Source: Pseudomonas alkylphenolica (GTDB taxonomy: Bacteria; Pseudomonadota; Gammaproteobacteria; Pseudomonadales; Pseudomonadaceae). From it: a stretch of 50,246 nucleotides of DNA. Where the stretch lies: positions 1 through 50,246 of the forward strand of contig NZ_JADUCM010000037.1 in the NCBI RefSeq assembly GCF_016009175.1. Direction: 5' to 3'. The notes under the pieces were generated by a model, which saw only the letters and a program-made list of their open reading frames with translations, was not told the origin of the DNA and ran no database searches. The position numbers and the translations under genes were made by a program. Of this stretch, positions 24,309-32,153 are shown piece after piece; position 1 is the stretch's first letter, and each line of letters starts with the position of its first letter.

Positions 24309-25229
24309 ATGAGCAACTGGTTAGTAGACAAACTGATCCCTTCGATCATGCGTTCCGAGGTGAAGAAGAGTTCGGTACCTGAAGGGCTGTGGCACAAGTG
24401 CCCGTCCTGCGAGGCCGTGCTGTATCGTCCGGAGCTGGAAAAGACCCTGGATGTCTGCCCCAAGTGCAACCACCACATGCGCATCGGCGCGCGTGCGCGC
24501 ATCGACATTTTCCTCGATGCCGAAGGCCGCGCCGAGCTGGGCGCCGAGCTGGAGCCGGTTGACCGCCTGAAATTCCGTGATGGCAAGAAGTACAAGGATC
24601 GCCTGAGCGCTGCCCAGAAGCAGACCGGCGAAAAAGATGCGCTGATCTCCATGAGCGGTACCCTGCTGGGTATGCCGGTTGTGGTCAGCGCCTTTGAGTT
24701 CTCCTTCATGGGCGGATCGATGGGGGCCATTGTCGGTGAGCGCTTTGTACGCGCGGCCAACTACGCCCTGGAAAACCGTTGCCCGATGGTCTGCTTCTCG
24801 GCCTCCGGCGGCGCGCGTATGCAGGAAGCGCTGATCTCGCTGATGCAGATGGCCAAGACTTCCGCGGTGCTGGCGCGCCTGCGCGAAGAAGGCATTCCGT
24901 TCATCTCGGTTCTGACCGACCCGGTCTACGGTGGCGTATCCGCCAGCCTGGCGATGCTCGGCGATGTCATCGTCGGTGAGCCCAAGGCGCTGATCGGCTT
25001 CGCCGGTCCTCGCGTGATCGAGCAGACCGTGCGCGAGAAGCTGCCGGAAGGCTTCCAGCGCAGCGAGTTCCTCCTGGAGCACGGTGCCATCGACATGATC
25101 ATCCCGCGCCAGGAAATGCGTCAGCGCCTGGGTAACCTGCTGGCGCAGATGATGGGCCTGCCAACGCCGAAGTTCGTAGCCCCCGTGCTTGAGCCAATCG
25201 TCGTACCGCCGGCGCCTGCCACCGTATGA
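24309..25229 (+). CDS. accD: Acetyl-CoA carboxylase carboxyltransferase, beta subunit
   Basis: Carboxyltransferase half of acetyl-CoA carboxylase, making malonyl-CoA with AccA. 306 residues. The N-terminal zinc ribbon has Cys31/Cys34 and Cys50/Cys53 (KCPSC...DVCPKC); in E. coli this ribbon also binds accA/accD mRNA. The crotonase-like core has FMGGSMGAIVGERF, SASGGARMQEAL and TDPVYGGVSASLAMLGD. It starts behind GGAGAAAGAAAGC. Its stop overlaps the folC start by four bases (ATGA), as commonly seen for accD-folC. Confidence 0.97.
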   Translation: MSNWLVDKLIPSIMRSEVKKSSVPEGLWHKCPSCEAVLYRPELEKTLDVCPKCNHHMRIGARARIDIFLDAEGRAELGAELEPVDRLKFRDGKKYKDRLSAAQKQTGEKDALISMSGTLLGMPVVVSAFEFSFMGGSMGAIVGERFVRAANYALENRCPMVCFSASGGARMQEALISLMQMAKTSAVLARLREEGIPFISVLTDPVYGGVSASLAMLGDVIVGEPKALIGFAGPRVIEQTVREKLPEGFQRSEFLLEHGAIDMIIPRQEMRQRLGNLLAQMMGLPTPKFVAPVLEPIVVPPAPATV

Positions 25230-26533
25230 TCCAACGTACCCTTGGCGACTGGCTCGCCTATCTCGAGCAGTTGCACCCCTCGGCCATCGACATGGGCCTG
25301 GCGCGTTCGCAACAGGTTGCGGCCAGGCTCGGGCTGGACAAGCCGGCGCCACGGGTCATCACCGTGACGGGCACCAATGGCAAGGGCTCGACCTGCGCCT
25401 TTCTGGCGGCCTTATTGCGCGCCCAGGGCCTCAAGGTCGGGGTCTACAGCTCGCCGCACCTGCTGCGCTACAACGAGCGGGTGCAGATCGACGGCCGTGA
25501 AGCCAGCGATCAGCAGCTGTGTGAAGCGTTTGCTGCTGTTGAGGCCGCGCGCGGTGATATTTCCCTGACCTACTTTGAAGCCGGCACGCTGGCCGCGTTC
25601 TGGCTGTTCAGGCAGTCGGCGCTGGATGCCGTGGTGCTTGAAGTAGGGCTGGGTGGTCGTCTGGACACGGTCAATATTGTCGATGCCGACATGGCGCTGG
25701 TTACCAGCATCGGTGTCGATCATGCCGACTACCTGGGGGACACCCGTGAATCGGTGGCCTTCGAGAAGGCCGGTATCTTCCGTCAAGGCAAACCGGCGCT
25801 GTGCGGCGACCTCAATCCGCCACAACCGCTGCTGGACAAGGCGCGCGAGCTGAGCTGCCCGTTCTTCCTGCGTGGGCGTGATTTCGATCTGGCCAGCACC
25901 GACCAGTGCTGGCAATGGCGCGGCCTGGACAGTGCCGGCCAGCAGGTTGAACTGCATGACTTGCCATTGCTCGACCTGCCGATGGAAAACGCCGCGTTGG
26001 CGCTGCAAGCCTACCTGCTGCTGGGGCTACCCTGGGATGCCGGGCAGCTTGCGGCAACGTTGCGCGCTACGCGGATCGTCGGTCGCCTGGATCGTCGGGC
26101 ATTTCGCTGGCAGGGCAAGTCGTTGACTATCCTCATGGATGTCGGGCACAACCCGCACGCTGCCGAGTACCTGGCCCGACGTCTTGCCGAGCGCCCGGTG
26201 CAGGGCAAGCGCCTGGCGGTGTTCGGTCTGTTGGCCGACAAAGACCTTGAAGGTGTGGTGCAGCCGTTGCTGGCTGAATTCCAGCAGTGGGCGGTTGCGC
26301 CGCTGGACACGGCGCGCAGCCGGCCGGCGAATGAGCTTGAGGCGACCCTGGCTGGTTTTGGTGCCGAGGTCGTGCGTTATTCCAGCGTGGCGGATGCACT
26401 TGACGGTCAGTGCGCGCTGGCAACGGCCGATGATGAAATCGTGCTGTTCGGATCGTTTTTCTGTGTCGGCGAAGCCCTGCAGTGGCTGGACCGGCACGCC
26501 ATGGAGGAAAGGGCAGATGGCATTGCTGGATAA
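25226..26533 (+). CDS. folC: Folylpolyglutamate/dihydrofolate synthase
   Basis: ATP-dependent Mur-ligase-like enzyme that adds glutamate to dihydropteroate and to folates. 435 residues. The P-loop is TGTNGKGST (48-55, Lys53). The omega loop and second motif appear as YSSPHLLRYNERVQIDG, and the central motif as LEVGLGGRLDTVN. The C-terminal domain has MDVGHNPHAAEYLARRL. It is coupled to accD by a four-base overlap and overlaps the next gene by 17 bases, indicating one transcript. Confidence 0.96.
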   Translation: MIQRTLGDWLAYLEQLHPSAIDMGLARSQQVAARLGLDKPAPRVITVTGTNGKGSTCAFLAALLRAQGLKVGVYSSPHLLRYNERVQIDGREASDQQLCEAFAAVEAARGDISLTYFEAGTLAAFWLFRQSALDAVVLEVGLGGRLDTVNIVDADMALVTSIGVDHADYLGDTRESVAFEKAGIFRQGKPALCGDLNPPQPLLDKARELSCPFFLRGRDFDLASTDQCWQWRGLDSAGQQVELHDLPLLDLPMENAALALQAYLLLGLPWDAGQLAATLRATRIVGRLDRRAFRWQGKSLTILMDVGHNPHAAEYLARRLAERPVQGKRLAVFGLLADKDLEGVVQPLLAEFQQWAVAPLDTARSRPANELEATLAGFGAEVVRYSSVADALDGQCALATADDEIVLFGSFFCVGEALQWLDRHAMEERADGIAG

Positions 26534-27191
26534 AGTGGTCAAGCAGCGGATGGTCGGTGCGCTGGTGCTGGTCGCACTGGCGGTGATCTTCCTGCCGATG
26601 CTGTTCTCCCGTGAAGACGAGATGCGTCAGGTGCGTGTCGATGCGCCGGAGGCGCCAGCAGCGCCGACCATGGCCCCGGTGCAGGTCGAGCCGGTGGCAG
26701 TGCCCGAGCCGCAGGTACTTCCAGACGAAGCCCCGGTGGTGGTCGACGAATCGACAGCGCCCGTGCAGACGCCGAGCGCGCCCATCACGGCAGTTCCTGC
26801 GACCGTACCGGTGCCTGCTCCTGCCCCGGCGCCAACGGTTGCCAGCAAGCCGGTGACGCCACCGCCAGCTGCAACAAAGCCTGAAGTCAAACCTGCAGCC
26901 ACGGTTGCCACTGCCGCCAAGCCGGCAGCGGGCAAGATCGACGCCAATGGCCTTCCGGTCAGCTGGTCGGTACAGCTGGCCAGCCTGTCCAGCCGGGCGG
27001 GCGCCGATAACCTCCAGAAAACCCTGCGCAGCCAGGGATACAATGCCTACATCCGCTCGGCGGGTGGCATGAACCGGGTGTATGTCGGGCCGCTGATCGA
27101 GCGCGCTGAAGCCGAGCGTCTGCGTGAGGTGATCAGCCGCCAGCAGAAGCTCAACGGCATCATTGTGCGATTCCAGCCCGAGCGCAGTTGA
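26517..27191 (+). CDS. SPOR-domain inner-membrane protein (DedD-like)
   Basis: 224 residues. Short cytoplasmic head, one membrane helix (MVGALVLVALAVIFLPMLF, ~12-30), a long Pro/Ala/Val periplasmic linker (~45-140), and a C-terminal SPOR domain (~148-224; SWSVQLASLSSRAGADNLQKTL, NRVYVGPL). SPOR domains bind denuded glycan strands at the septum. DedD occupies this same folC-cvpA interval in E. coli and assists cell constriction. The start at 26517 lies inside folC, out of frame with it. A GC-rich hairpin (TGCCCGGC/GCCGGGC) follows the stop. Confidence 0.88.
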   Translation: MALLDKVVKQRMVGALVLVALAVIFLPMLFSREDEMRQVRVDAPEAPAAPTMAPVQVEPVAVPEPQVLPDEAPVVVDESTAPVQTPSAPITAVPATVPVPAPAPAPTVASKPVTPPPAATKPEVKPAATVATAAKPAAGKIDANGLPVSWSVQLASLSSRAGADNLQKTLRSQGYNAYIRSAGGMNRVYVGPLIERAEAERLREVISRQQKLNGIIVRFQPERS

Positions 27192-27290
27192 AGCGGCGCT
27201 GCCCGGCTGGCGCCGGGCGGCAAATCACTGCTTACCGACAGCCCGCTGCTCTGGTAAAATGCGCCGCCTTATCCGTTTGCAGGCAACACT

Positions 27291-27845
27291 GTGGCATTTA
27301 CCTGGGTCGACTGGGCGATTTTCGCGATCATCGCCATTTCTTCGCTGATCAGTCTCAAGCGCGGCTTCGTCAAAGAGGCCTTGTCGCTGCTTACCTGGAT
27401 CATTGCCGGTGCGGTAGCCTGGATGTTCGGTGGCTCGCTGTCGCAGTACCTGGAATCCTATATCCAGACGCCTTCGGCCCGGGTCATTGCCGGATGCGCC
27501 ATTCTTTTCGTCGCCACCCTGCTGGTGGGGGCCATGATCAACTTTCTCATCGGCGAGCTGATTCGCGTCACCGGACTTTCCGGGACCGATCGCTTCCTGG
27601 GCATGGCATTCGGTGCCGCCCGTGGGGCCTTGCTGGTGGTGGTGGCTGTCGGGCTGTTGAGCCTGGGGCCGGTACAACAGGACCAGTGGTGGCAGGACTC
27701 GCGCCTGATACCACAATTTCTATTGGTGGCTGACTGGTCGAAAAACCTCATTCTGGGGTTCACCAGTCAGTGGCTAGCCAGCGGGATCAGCGCACCGGCT
27801 GATCTCCCGTTCAAGGATCAGCTTCTGGGGCCCAAGACGCCTTGA
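27291..27845 (+). CDS. cvpA: CvpA family membrane protein
   Basis: 184 residues with about four membrane helices (roughly 5-23, 28-48, 63-85, 100-125). The family N-terminus is present: VDWAIFAIIAISSLISLKRGFVKEALSLLTW. GTG start preceded by a plausible -10 (TAAAAT) 23 bases upstream. CvpA is required for colicin V production in E. coli and is linked to envelope homeostasis, but its biochemical role is unsettled. As in most gammaproteobacteria it directly precedes purF (41-base gap) and is probably in the same operon. Confidence 0.92.
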   Translation: MAFTWVDWAIFAIIAISSLISLKRGFVKEALSLLTWIIAGAVAWMFGGSLSQYLESYIQTPSARVIAGCAILFVATLLVGAMINFLIGELIRVTGLSGTDRFLGMAFGAARGALLVVVAVGLLSLGPVQQDQWWQDSRLIPQFLLVADWSKNLILGFTSQWLASGISAPADLPFKDQLLGPKTP

Positions 27846-27886
27846 GAGCTGCTCAGTCCAGTTTCATTAAGTAGGGGTTGCGTCGC

Positions 27887-29392
27887 ATGTGTGGCATCGT
27901 CGGTATCGTCGGTAAGTCGAACGTCAATCAGGCGCTGTATGACGCGCTAACCGTCCTCCAGCACCGCGGCCAGGACGCTGCCGGTATTGTGACCAGTCAT
28001 GATGGCCGGTTATTCCTGCGCAAGGACAACGGCCTGGTTCGTGATGTGTTCCAGCAGCGCCATATGCAGCGCCTGGTCGGGCACATGGGCATTGGCCATG
28101 TGCGTTACCCGACCGCGGGCAGCTCGACCTCGGCCGAGGCTCAGCCGTTCTACGTCAACTCGCCCTATGGCATCACCCTGGCGCACAACGGTAACCTGAC
28201 CAACGTTGAACAGTTGGCCAAGGAGATCTACGAGTCTGACCTGCGTCACGTCAACACCAGTTCCGACTCTGAAGTCCTGCTCAACGTCTTCGCCCACGAG
28301 CTGGCGGTGCGCGGCAAGCTGCAGCCAACCGAAGAAGACGTGTTCGCCGCAGTGACCGATGTGCACAACCGTTGCGTGGGTGGCTACGCCGTGGTGGCAA
28401 TGATCACCGGTTACGGCATCGTCGGCTTCCGCGACCCGAACGGCATCCGTCCGATCGTGTTCGGCCAGCGTCACACCGACGAAGGCGTCGAATACATGAT
28501 CGCCTCCGAAAGCGTTTCGCTGGATGTGCTCGGTTTCACCCTGATTCGCGATCTGGCACCGGGTGAAGCGGTGTACATCACTGAAGAGGGCAAACTGCAC
28601 ACCCGTCAGTGCGCAACCAACCCGCAACTGTCGCCGTGCATTTTCGAGCACGTCTACCTGGCCCGTCCTGACTCGATCATCGACGGCGTCTCGGTCTACA
28701 AGGCGCGCCTGCGCATGGGCGAGAAGCTGGCCGAGAAGATCCAGCGCGAGCGTCCGGATCACGACATCGACGTGGTCATCCCGATTCCAGACACCAGCCG
28801 TACCGCTGCGCTGGAGCTGGCCAACCACCTGGGCGTCAAGTTCCGCGAAGGCTTCGTCAAGAACCGCTACATCGGCCGCACCTTCATCATGCCTGGCCAG
28901 GCGGCGCGCAAGAAGTCGGTCCGCCAGAAGCTCAACGCGATCGAGCTGGAGTTCCGCGGCAAGAACGTGATGCTGGTCGATGATTCCATCGTGCGTGGCA
29001 CCACCTGCAAACAGATCATCCAGATGGCGCGTGAAGCCGGGGCGAAGAACGTCTACTTCTGCTCGGCCGCACCTGCAGTGCGTTACCCCAACGTCTACGG
29101 CATCGACATGCCGAGCGCTCATGAACTGATCGCCCACAACCGCAGCACCGAAGATGTCGCCGAGCTGATCGGCGCTGACTGGCTGGTTTACCAGGACCTG
29201 CCAGACCTGATCGAAGCGGTCGGCGGCGGCAAGATCAAGATTGAGCATTTCGACTGCGCAGTGTTCGACGGCAAGTATGTGACCGGCGACATTGACGAGG
29301 CCTACCTGAACAAGATCGAACAGGCGCGCAACGATGCCTCGAAGGTCAAGAATCAGGCGGTCAGCGCGATCATCGACCTCTACAACAACTGA
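27887..29392 (+). CDS. purF: Amidophosphoribosyltransferase
   Basis: First committed enzyme of purine synthesis: PRPP + glutamine to phosphoribosylamine. 501 residues. The start at 27887 leaves Cys2 as N-terminal nucleophile (MCGIVGIVG), so the upstream in-frame codons cannot be used. The glutaminase domain has GHVRYPTAGSS and AHNGNLTN. The phosphoribosyltransferase domain has the PRPP loop VMLVDDSIVRGTT (~361-373). No long propeptide is present, as in the E. coli enzyme. metZ follows after 15 bases. Confidence 0.97.
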   Translation: MCGIVGIVGKSNVNQALYDALTVLQHRGQDAAGIVTSHDGRLFLRKDNGLVRDVFQQRHMQRLVGHMGIGHVRYPTAGSSTSAEAQPFYVNSPYGITLAHNGNLTNVEQLAKEIYESDLRHVNTSSDSEVLLNVFAHELAVRGKLQPTEEDVFAAVTDVHNRCVGGYAVVAMITGYGIVGFRDPNGIRPIVFGQRHTDEGVEYMIASESVSLDVLGFTLIRDLAPGEAVYITEEGKLHTRQCATNPQLSPCIFEHVYLARPDSIIDGVSVYKARLRMGEKLAEKIQRERPDHDIDVVIPIPDTSRTAALELANHLGVKFREGFVKNRYIGRTFIMPGQAARKKSVRQKLNAIELEFRGKNVMLVDDSIVRGTTCKQIIQMAREAGAKNVYFCSAAPAVRYPNVYGIDMPSAHELIAHNRSTEDVAELIGADWLVYQDLPDLIEAVGGGKIKIEHFDCAVFDGKYVTGDIDEAYLNKIEQARNDASKVKNQAVSAIIDLYNN

Positions 29393-29407
29393 ATCGGGAG
29401 CAGCGGC

Positions 29408-30619
29408 ATGACACAGGAATGGGATGCCGGGCGCCTGGACAGCGACCTCGAAGGGGTCGCTTTCGATACGCTGGCGGTACGCGCCGGCCAGCATCGAACG
29501 CCGGAAGGTGAGCACAGCGACCCGCTGTTCTTCACCTCCAGCTACGTGTTCCGTACAGCGGCCGATGCCGCTGCACGGTTCGCCGGCGAGGTTCCAGGCA
29601 ACGTCTATTCACGCTATACCAACCCGACCGTACGTGCGTTCGAAGAGCGCATTGCCGCCCTGGAAGGCGCCGAGCAGGCTGTGGCGACGTCCACCGGCAT
29701 GTCGGCGATCCTGTCCACGGTGATGGCGCTGTGCAGCGCCGGTGACCATGTACTGGTCTCGCAGAGCGTATTCGGTTCGACTATCAGCCTGTTCGAGAAG
29801 TACTTCAAACGCTTCGGTGTCCAGGTCGACTATGTGCCGCTGGCGGACCTGGCCGGCTGGGACAAGGCGATCAAGACCAACACCAAACTGCTGTTCGTCG
29901 AATCGCCGTCCAATCCGCTGGCCGAGCTGGTGGATATCGCGGCGCTGGCCGAAATTGCCCATGCCAAGGGTGCGCAACTGGTTGTGGATAACTGCTTCAG
30001 TACCCCGGCCTTGCAGCAACCGCTGAAGCTGGGCGCCGACATCGTCGTGCATTCGGCGACCAAGTTCATCGACGGCCAGGGCCGTTGCATGGGCGGTGTG
30101 GTAGCCGGGCGCAGCGAGCAGATGAAGGAAGTCGTGGGCTTTCTGCGCACTGCCGGGCCGTCCCTGAGCCCGTTCAACGCCTGGATCTTCCTCAAGGGAC
30201 TGGAAACCCTCAACCTGCGTATGCGTGCCCATTGTGCCAATGCCCAGGCCCTGGCCGAGTGGCTGGAGCAGCAGGACGGCATCGAGAAGGTGCACTACGC
30301 AGGGCTTGAGAGCCATCCGCAGCATGCGCTCGCAAAAAGCCAGATGAGTGGTTTTGGTGCGGTCGTGAGCTTCGAGGTCAAGGGTGGCAAAGAGGGCGCC
30401 TGGCGCTTCATCGATGCCACGCGGCTGATTTCGATCACAGCCAACCTGGGCGACAGCAAGACCACCATTACCCATCCCGGCACCACCTCCCACGGCCGTC
30501 TGTCGCCGCAGGAGCGTGAAGCCGCAGGCATTCGCGACAGCCTGATCCGGGTGGCCGTGGGGCTTGAAGACGTCGGCGACCTCAAGGCCGACCTGGCTCG
30601 CGGTCTGGCGGCGCTGTGA
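29408..30619 (+). CDS. metZ: O-succinylhomoserine sulfhydrylase
   Basis: PLP enzyme of the gamma family that makes homocysteine directly from O-succinylhomoserine and sulfide in pseudomonads. 403 residues. The PLP Lys219 is in HSATKFIDGQGR. Other marks are SSYVFRTAADAAARFAG, YSRYTNPTVRAFEERIAALEGAE, VESPSNP and the C-terminal THPGTTSHGRLSPQER. The family resemblance is closer to MetZ than to cystathionine gamma-synthase (MetB), but activity cannot be proved by reading. It is linked to purF on one side, and its stop overlaps the next start. Confidence 0.92.
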   Translation: MTQEWDAGRLDSDLEGVAFDTLAVRAGQHRTPEGEHSDPLFFTSSYVFRTAADAAARFAGEVPGNVYSRYTNPTVRAFEERIAALEGAEQAVATSTGMSAILSTVMALCSAGDHVLVSQSVFGSTISLFEKYFKRFGVQVDYVPLADLAGWDKAIKTNTKLLFVESPSNPLAELVDIAALAEIAHAKGAQLVVDNCFSTPALQQPLKLGADIVVHSATKFIDGQGRCMGGVVAGRSEQMKEVVGFLRTAGPSLSPFNAWIFLKGLETLNLRMRAHCANAQALAEWLEQQDGIEKVHYAGLESHPQHALAKSQMSGFGAVVSFEVKGGKEGAWRFIDATRLISITANLGDSKTTITHPGTTSHGRLSPQEREAAGIRDSLIRVAVGLEDVGDLKADLARGLAAL

Positions 30620-31389
30620 TCGACTGGTCGGTGGGCGACAGCAGCCATAACGGCCGCGTCGCCCTGGTCACCGGAGCAGCCCGGGGAATTGGCCTGGGCA
30701 TCGCTGCCTGGCTGATTGCCGAGGGCTGGCAGGTGGTGCTGACCGACCTCGACCGTGCGCGAGGCACCCGCGTTGCCAAGGTGCTGGGTGACAATGCCTG
30801 GTTCATCGGCATGGATGTCGCCGATGAAACCCAGGTGAAGACCGGCGTGGCCGAAGTACTCGGCCAGTTCGGGCGCCTGGATGCGCTGGTGTGCAATGCC
30901 GCGGTCGCCGACCCGCACAACACCACCCTGGAAACCCTGAGCCTGGCCCACTGGAATCGTGTGCTGGCGGTCAACCTCGGTGGCCCCATGCTGCTGGCCA
31001 AGCACTGTGCGCCTTATCTGCGCGCTCACGGCGGTGCCATCGTCAACCTGGCGTCTACCCGCGCTGGCCAGTCAGAGCCCGATACCGAGGCGTATGCGGC
31101 GAGCAAGGGCGGTTTGCTGGCCCTGACCCATGCCCTGGCGATGAGCCTGGGGCCAGAGATTCGCGTCAACGCGGTAAGCCCCGGCTGGATCGATGCCCGG
31201 GACCCGTCCCAGCGTCGCGCAGAACCTTTGAGCGAAACCGATCATGCCCAGCATCCGGCGGGCAGGGTAGGGACGGTGGAAGACGTTGCAGCCATGGTTG
31301 CCTGGTTGTTGTCGCGCAATGCCGGCTTCGTCACCGGCCAGGAGTTCGTGGTCGACGGCGGCATGACCAAGAAGATGATCTACACGTAA
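30616..31389 (+). CDS. Short-chain dehydrogenase/reductase
   Basis: 257 residues starting with GTG that overlaps the metZ stop. Classical SDR features: cofactor loop TGAARGIGLGIA (~19-30), NAA motif (VCNAAVADP, ~93-101), catalytic Tyr160 and Lys164 (YAASKGG) with the Ser in NLASTRA, and the C-terminal FVTGQEFVVDGGM. After strand 2 the sequence LTDLDRARG has an acidic residue, which favours NAD(H). The alcohol or ketone substrate is unknown. Conserved coupling to metZ in the genus suggests co-expression rather than a shown role in methionine synthesis. Confidence 0.9.
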   Translation: MIDWSVGDSSHNGRVALVTGAARGIGLGIAAWLIAEGWQVVLTDLDRARGTRVAKVLGDNAWFIGMDVADETQVKTGVAEVLGQFGRLDALVCNAAVADPHNTTLETLSLAHWNRVLAVNLGGPMLLAKHCAPYLRAHGGAIVNLASTRAGQSEPDTEAYAASKGGLLALTHALAMSLGPEIRVNAVSPGWIDARDPSQRRAEPLSETDHAQHPAGRVGTVEDVAAMVAWLLSRNAGFVTGQEFVVDGGMTKKMIYT

Positions 31390-31432
31390 CACTGCTTTTT
31401 TGCCCTTTTTGAAAAAAACTTCAACGGGGGTA

Positions 31433-31461
31433 TTGACTTAGGTTCGATACCTGCGTAAATT
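31433..31461 (+). promoter_or_regulatory. Promoter of the tRNA-Val/Asp cluster
   Basis: TTGACT (31433-31438), a 17-base spacer and TAAATT (31456-31461), followed by a GC-containing discriminator. The tRNA-Val begins 22 bases after the -10. Confidence 0.75.
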
Positions 31462-31483
31462 TCGCCACCTCAGCGAAGCACAC

Positions 31484-31560
31484 GGGTGATTAGCTCAGCC
31501 GGGAGAGCATCTGCCTTACAAGCAGAGGGTCGGCGGTTCGATCCCGTCATCACCCACCAC
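31484..31560 (+). tRNA. tRNA-Val (anticodon TAC)
   Basis: Acceptor GGGTGAT/ATCACCC, D arm GCTCAGCCGGGAGAGC, anticodon stem TCTGC/GCAGA with loop CTTACAA (TAC), T loop TTCGATC and an encoded CCA. Confidence 0.96.
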
Positions 31561-31636
31561 TTCCTGAGATGTTCCTGGCCCGACACATTCGCAAGAAGGT
31601 GTTACCAGAGAGGAACAGGACGCAAGTCCACTATGC

Positions 31637-31713
31637 GCAGCGGTAGTTCAGTCGGTTAGAATACCGGCCTGTCACGCCGGGGGTCGCGGGTTCGAGTCCC
31701 GTCCGCTGCGCCA
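31637..31713 (+). tRNA. tRNA-Asp (anticodon GTC), copy 1
   Basis: Acceptor GCAGCGG/CCGCTGC, anticodon stem CCGGC/GCCGG with loop CTGTCAC (GTC), T loop TTCGAGT and an encoded CCA. Confidence 0.96.
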
Positions 31714-31812
31714 CTTTTCTCCAGATCGGTTCAACGACCGGTTTGAGGTCCGAAGGCACCGAAGCCTTCAGGCCAGATCCCAGTTTCAAGCAAGCGCAAG
31801 CTTGTATGATAC

Positions 31813-31889
31813 GCAGCGGTAGTTCAGTCGGTTAGAATACCGGCCTGTCACGCCGGGGGTCGCGGGTTCGAGTCCCGTCCGCTGCGCCA
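31813..31889 (+). tRNA. tRNA-Asp (anticodon GTC), copy 2
   Basis: Identical by eye to copy 1, 99 bases downstream of it. Followed by a weak terminator-like hairpin. Confidence 0.96.
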
Positions 31890-31931
31890 TATTCACCTGG
31901 AGGCCCTTGAACTCCTCCAGGTAACAAAGAG

Positions 31932-31958
31932 AGCGACATTAAGTTCGCTTTTTTTGTG
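31932..31958 (+). terminator. Terminator-like hairpin after tRNA-Asp copy 2
   Basis: AGCGA/TTCGCT flanks a 6-7 base loop and runs into TTTTTTTGTG. It resembles the stronger terminator after copy 3, as though a tRNA-plus-terminator unit had been duplicated. Confidence 0.55.
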
Positions 31959-32002
31959 CCTGAGATTAGCGGCAGTTTCGCAGTCCAGGTGAGCACGACC
32001 AC

Positions 32003-32079
32003 GCAGCGGTAGTTCAGTCGGTTAGAATACCGGCCTGTCACGCCGGGGGTCGCGGGTTCGAGTCCCGTCCGCTGCGCCA
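32003..32079 (+). tRNA. tRNA-Asp (anticodon GTC), copy 3
   Basis: Identical by eye to copies 1 and 2, and shares the short flanks ACGCAGCGG... and ...GCGCCATATT with copy 2. Confidence 0.96.
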
Positions 32080-32095
32080 TATTGATGTAACAAGA

Positions 32096-32123
32096 AAAGC
32101 GACCTCAGGGTCGCTTTTTTTGT
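32096..32123 (+). terminator. Rho-independent terminator of the tRNA-Val/Asp cluster
   Basis: Stem GCGACC/GGTCGC with loop TCAG (32099-32114), then seven T. It ends just before the convergent chemoreceptor gene. Confidence 0.9.
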
Positions 32124-32153
32124 GCGCGCCATTTGGCAGCCCTGGCCAGGAAC

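Noticed and set aside
28010..29515. 501-codon minus-strand ORF opposite purF
   Set aside because: A high-GC shadow: it mirrors purF codon for codon, lacks family motifs, and purF is unmistakable.
31832..32080. 82-codon minus-strand ORF over tRNA-Asp copies 2 and 3
   Set aside because: It is the antisense of tRNA genes; its translated pattern RTGLEPATPGVTGRYSNRLNYR simply mirrors the tRNA and is a well-known false annotation.
31484..32123. Genomic island integrated at the tRNA-Val/Asp cluster
   Set aside because: No integrase, no att-like partial tRNA copy and no change in composition; the genes that follow look like ordinary chromosomal genes.
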